Below, one piece after another: positions 13,361 to 13,677 of a DNA stretch of 13,677 nt. Below the pieces are notes generated by a model. That model did no database searches. It worked only from the letters and a program-made list of their open reading frames with translations, and had not been told where the DNA came from. The position numbers were made by a program, and so were the translations under genes. The number at the start of each line of letters is the position of its first letter. Position 1 is the first letter of the stretch. The stretch comes from Bacillota bacterium (lineage in GTDB: Bacteria; Bacillota_E; Sulfobacillia; Sulfobacillales; Sulfobacillaceae): positions 1 through 13,677 of the forward strand of contig JAKAAL010000028.1 of NCBI GenBank assembly GCA_021802375.1, in the 5' to 3' direction.

Positions 13361-13516
13361 GAAGTAGAGGCATCCGCTTCTCACCTGACGATGAGGTCGT
13401 TCAGGTTTTTGATTCAGACGAGGCGGTGTCGTCTGATCGGAGGACGGATGTAGTCCGTCTATTTTTTATGGCTAGAGGCGCTCTTGGGCCTCGCCAAATT
13501 TCAGGGAGGGATCGCC
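13361..13516 (+). promoter_or_regulatory. Structured infC leader with three successive hairpins
   Basis: First, CCTGA (13384-13388) pairs with TCAGG (13401-13405) and TTTTT follows. Second, CAGACGA (13415-13421) pairs perfectly with TCGTCTG (13429-13435). Third is a terminator with a T-run (listed separately). The infC-rpmI-rplT operon is controlled in B. subtilis by an L20-binding attenuator leader, so transcription attenuation fits. I cannot say whether this leader belongs to a known L20 leader class. Confidence 0.65.
13443..13467 (+). terminator. Intrinsic terminator/attenuator before infC
   Basis: GACGGA (13443-13448) and TCCGTC (13454-13459) form a 6-bp stem around TGTAG, followed by TATTTTTT. 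It lies about 50 bases upstream of infC and after the promoter, so it should act as an attenuator and not as the end of the aldolase transcript. Confidence 0.75.
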
Positions 13517-13677
13517 ATTAAGGAACTCAGGGTCAACGACGAGATTCGTGTCCGGGACGTCCGGTTGGTCGGTGACGGTGGTGAGCAATTGGGGATTGTT
13601 CCCATCCGTGACGCCTTGCGTATCGCGTCGGAACGTCGCGTCGATTTGGTGGAGGTGTCCCCCACCTCGCGCCCGCC
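13517..13677 (+). CDS. infC: Translation initiation factor IF-3, 5' part, rare AUU start
   Basis: The frame from 13517 gives [20 protein letters not shown] after the start codon, then [16 protein letters not shown] and [11 protein letters not shown], the N-terminal domain of bacterial IF-3 (the family consensus has INEEIRxxEVRLI and GEQLGI). IF-3 binds the 30S subunit and checks start-codon pairing. No ATG, GTG or TTG is in a sensible place. The ATT at 13517 sits six bases after GGGAGGG (13504-13510), matching the AUU start used by many infC genes for IF-3 autoregulation; ATC at 13511 is the only close alternative and leaves no spacing. The gene is cut by the window edge after 161 bases, so its C-terminal domain is not visible. 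Confidence 0.93.
   Translation, partial: MKELRVNDEIRVRDVRLVGDGGEQLGIVPIRDALRIASERRVDLVEVSPTSRP

Noticed and set aside
1..13677. CRISPR array, tRNA or rRNA genes
   Set aside because: No regularly spaced repeats, and no cloverleaf or ribosomal RNA signature was found by eye in any gap.

Overview
The window reads as a chromosome segment of a spore-forming, fairly GC-rich Firmicute. The best evidence is the block ytxC (sporulation-associated family) - T-box leader - thrS - (two genes) - infC, together with sigma-A type promoters and strong purine-rich ribosome binding sites. A full arsenic-resistance operon and degenerate IS607/IS605-type transposon pieces would fit an acidophilic, metal-exposed genus such as Sulfobacillus. 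That genus is an inference from gene content, not from any comparison.

Layout. (1) 1-909, minus strand: the start of an unrecognised gene running off the left edge, and a short-chain dehydrogenase that has lost its N-terminus and carries an in-frame stop. (2) 951-1943: relic of an IS607-like element, a serine-recombinase piece joined to a frameshifted, internally deleted tnpB. (3) 2273-7123: ars operon with promoter and palindromes, arsR, a small CxxC carboxymuconolactone-decarboxylase-family protein with a cysteine tail, arsD, two separate half-size arsA genes, about 660 bp of decayed DNA including a frameshifted DsrE-like gene, and arsB. (4) 7124-8338: no intact gene; an IS-type hairpin, a C-terminal relic of a TnpB-related gene, and an inverted repeat before ytxC. 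(5) 8339-13677: ytxC, a promoter and threonine T-box riboswitch, thrS, a D-2-hydroxyacid dehydrogenase, an HpcH/HpaI-family aldolase, then a promoter, a hairpin-rich leader and the first 161 bases of infC, which appears to start at AUU.

How the genes work together. ArsR would release the operon when arsenite or antimonite binds its CVC site. ArsD would carry As(III) to the ArsA1/ArsA2 ATPase pair, which would energise export through ArsB. The CMD-family protein is an unassigned thiol protein in this pathway. Transposon relics on both sides, and decay inside the operon, suggest an acquired island next to a conserved translation locus. The dehydrogenase and aldolase are packed behind thrS and so probably sit under its T-box control, although their likely substrates (2-oxo and 2-hydroxy acids) have no obvious link to threonyl-tRNA synthesis.

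Most novel-looking points: the Cys-tailed CMD protein beside a short ArsD, the metabolic pair inserted between thrS and infC, and the multi-hairpin infC leader.
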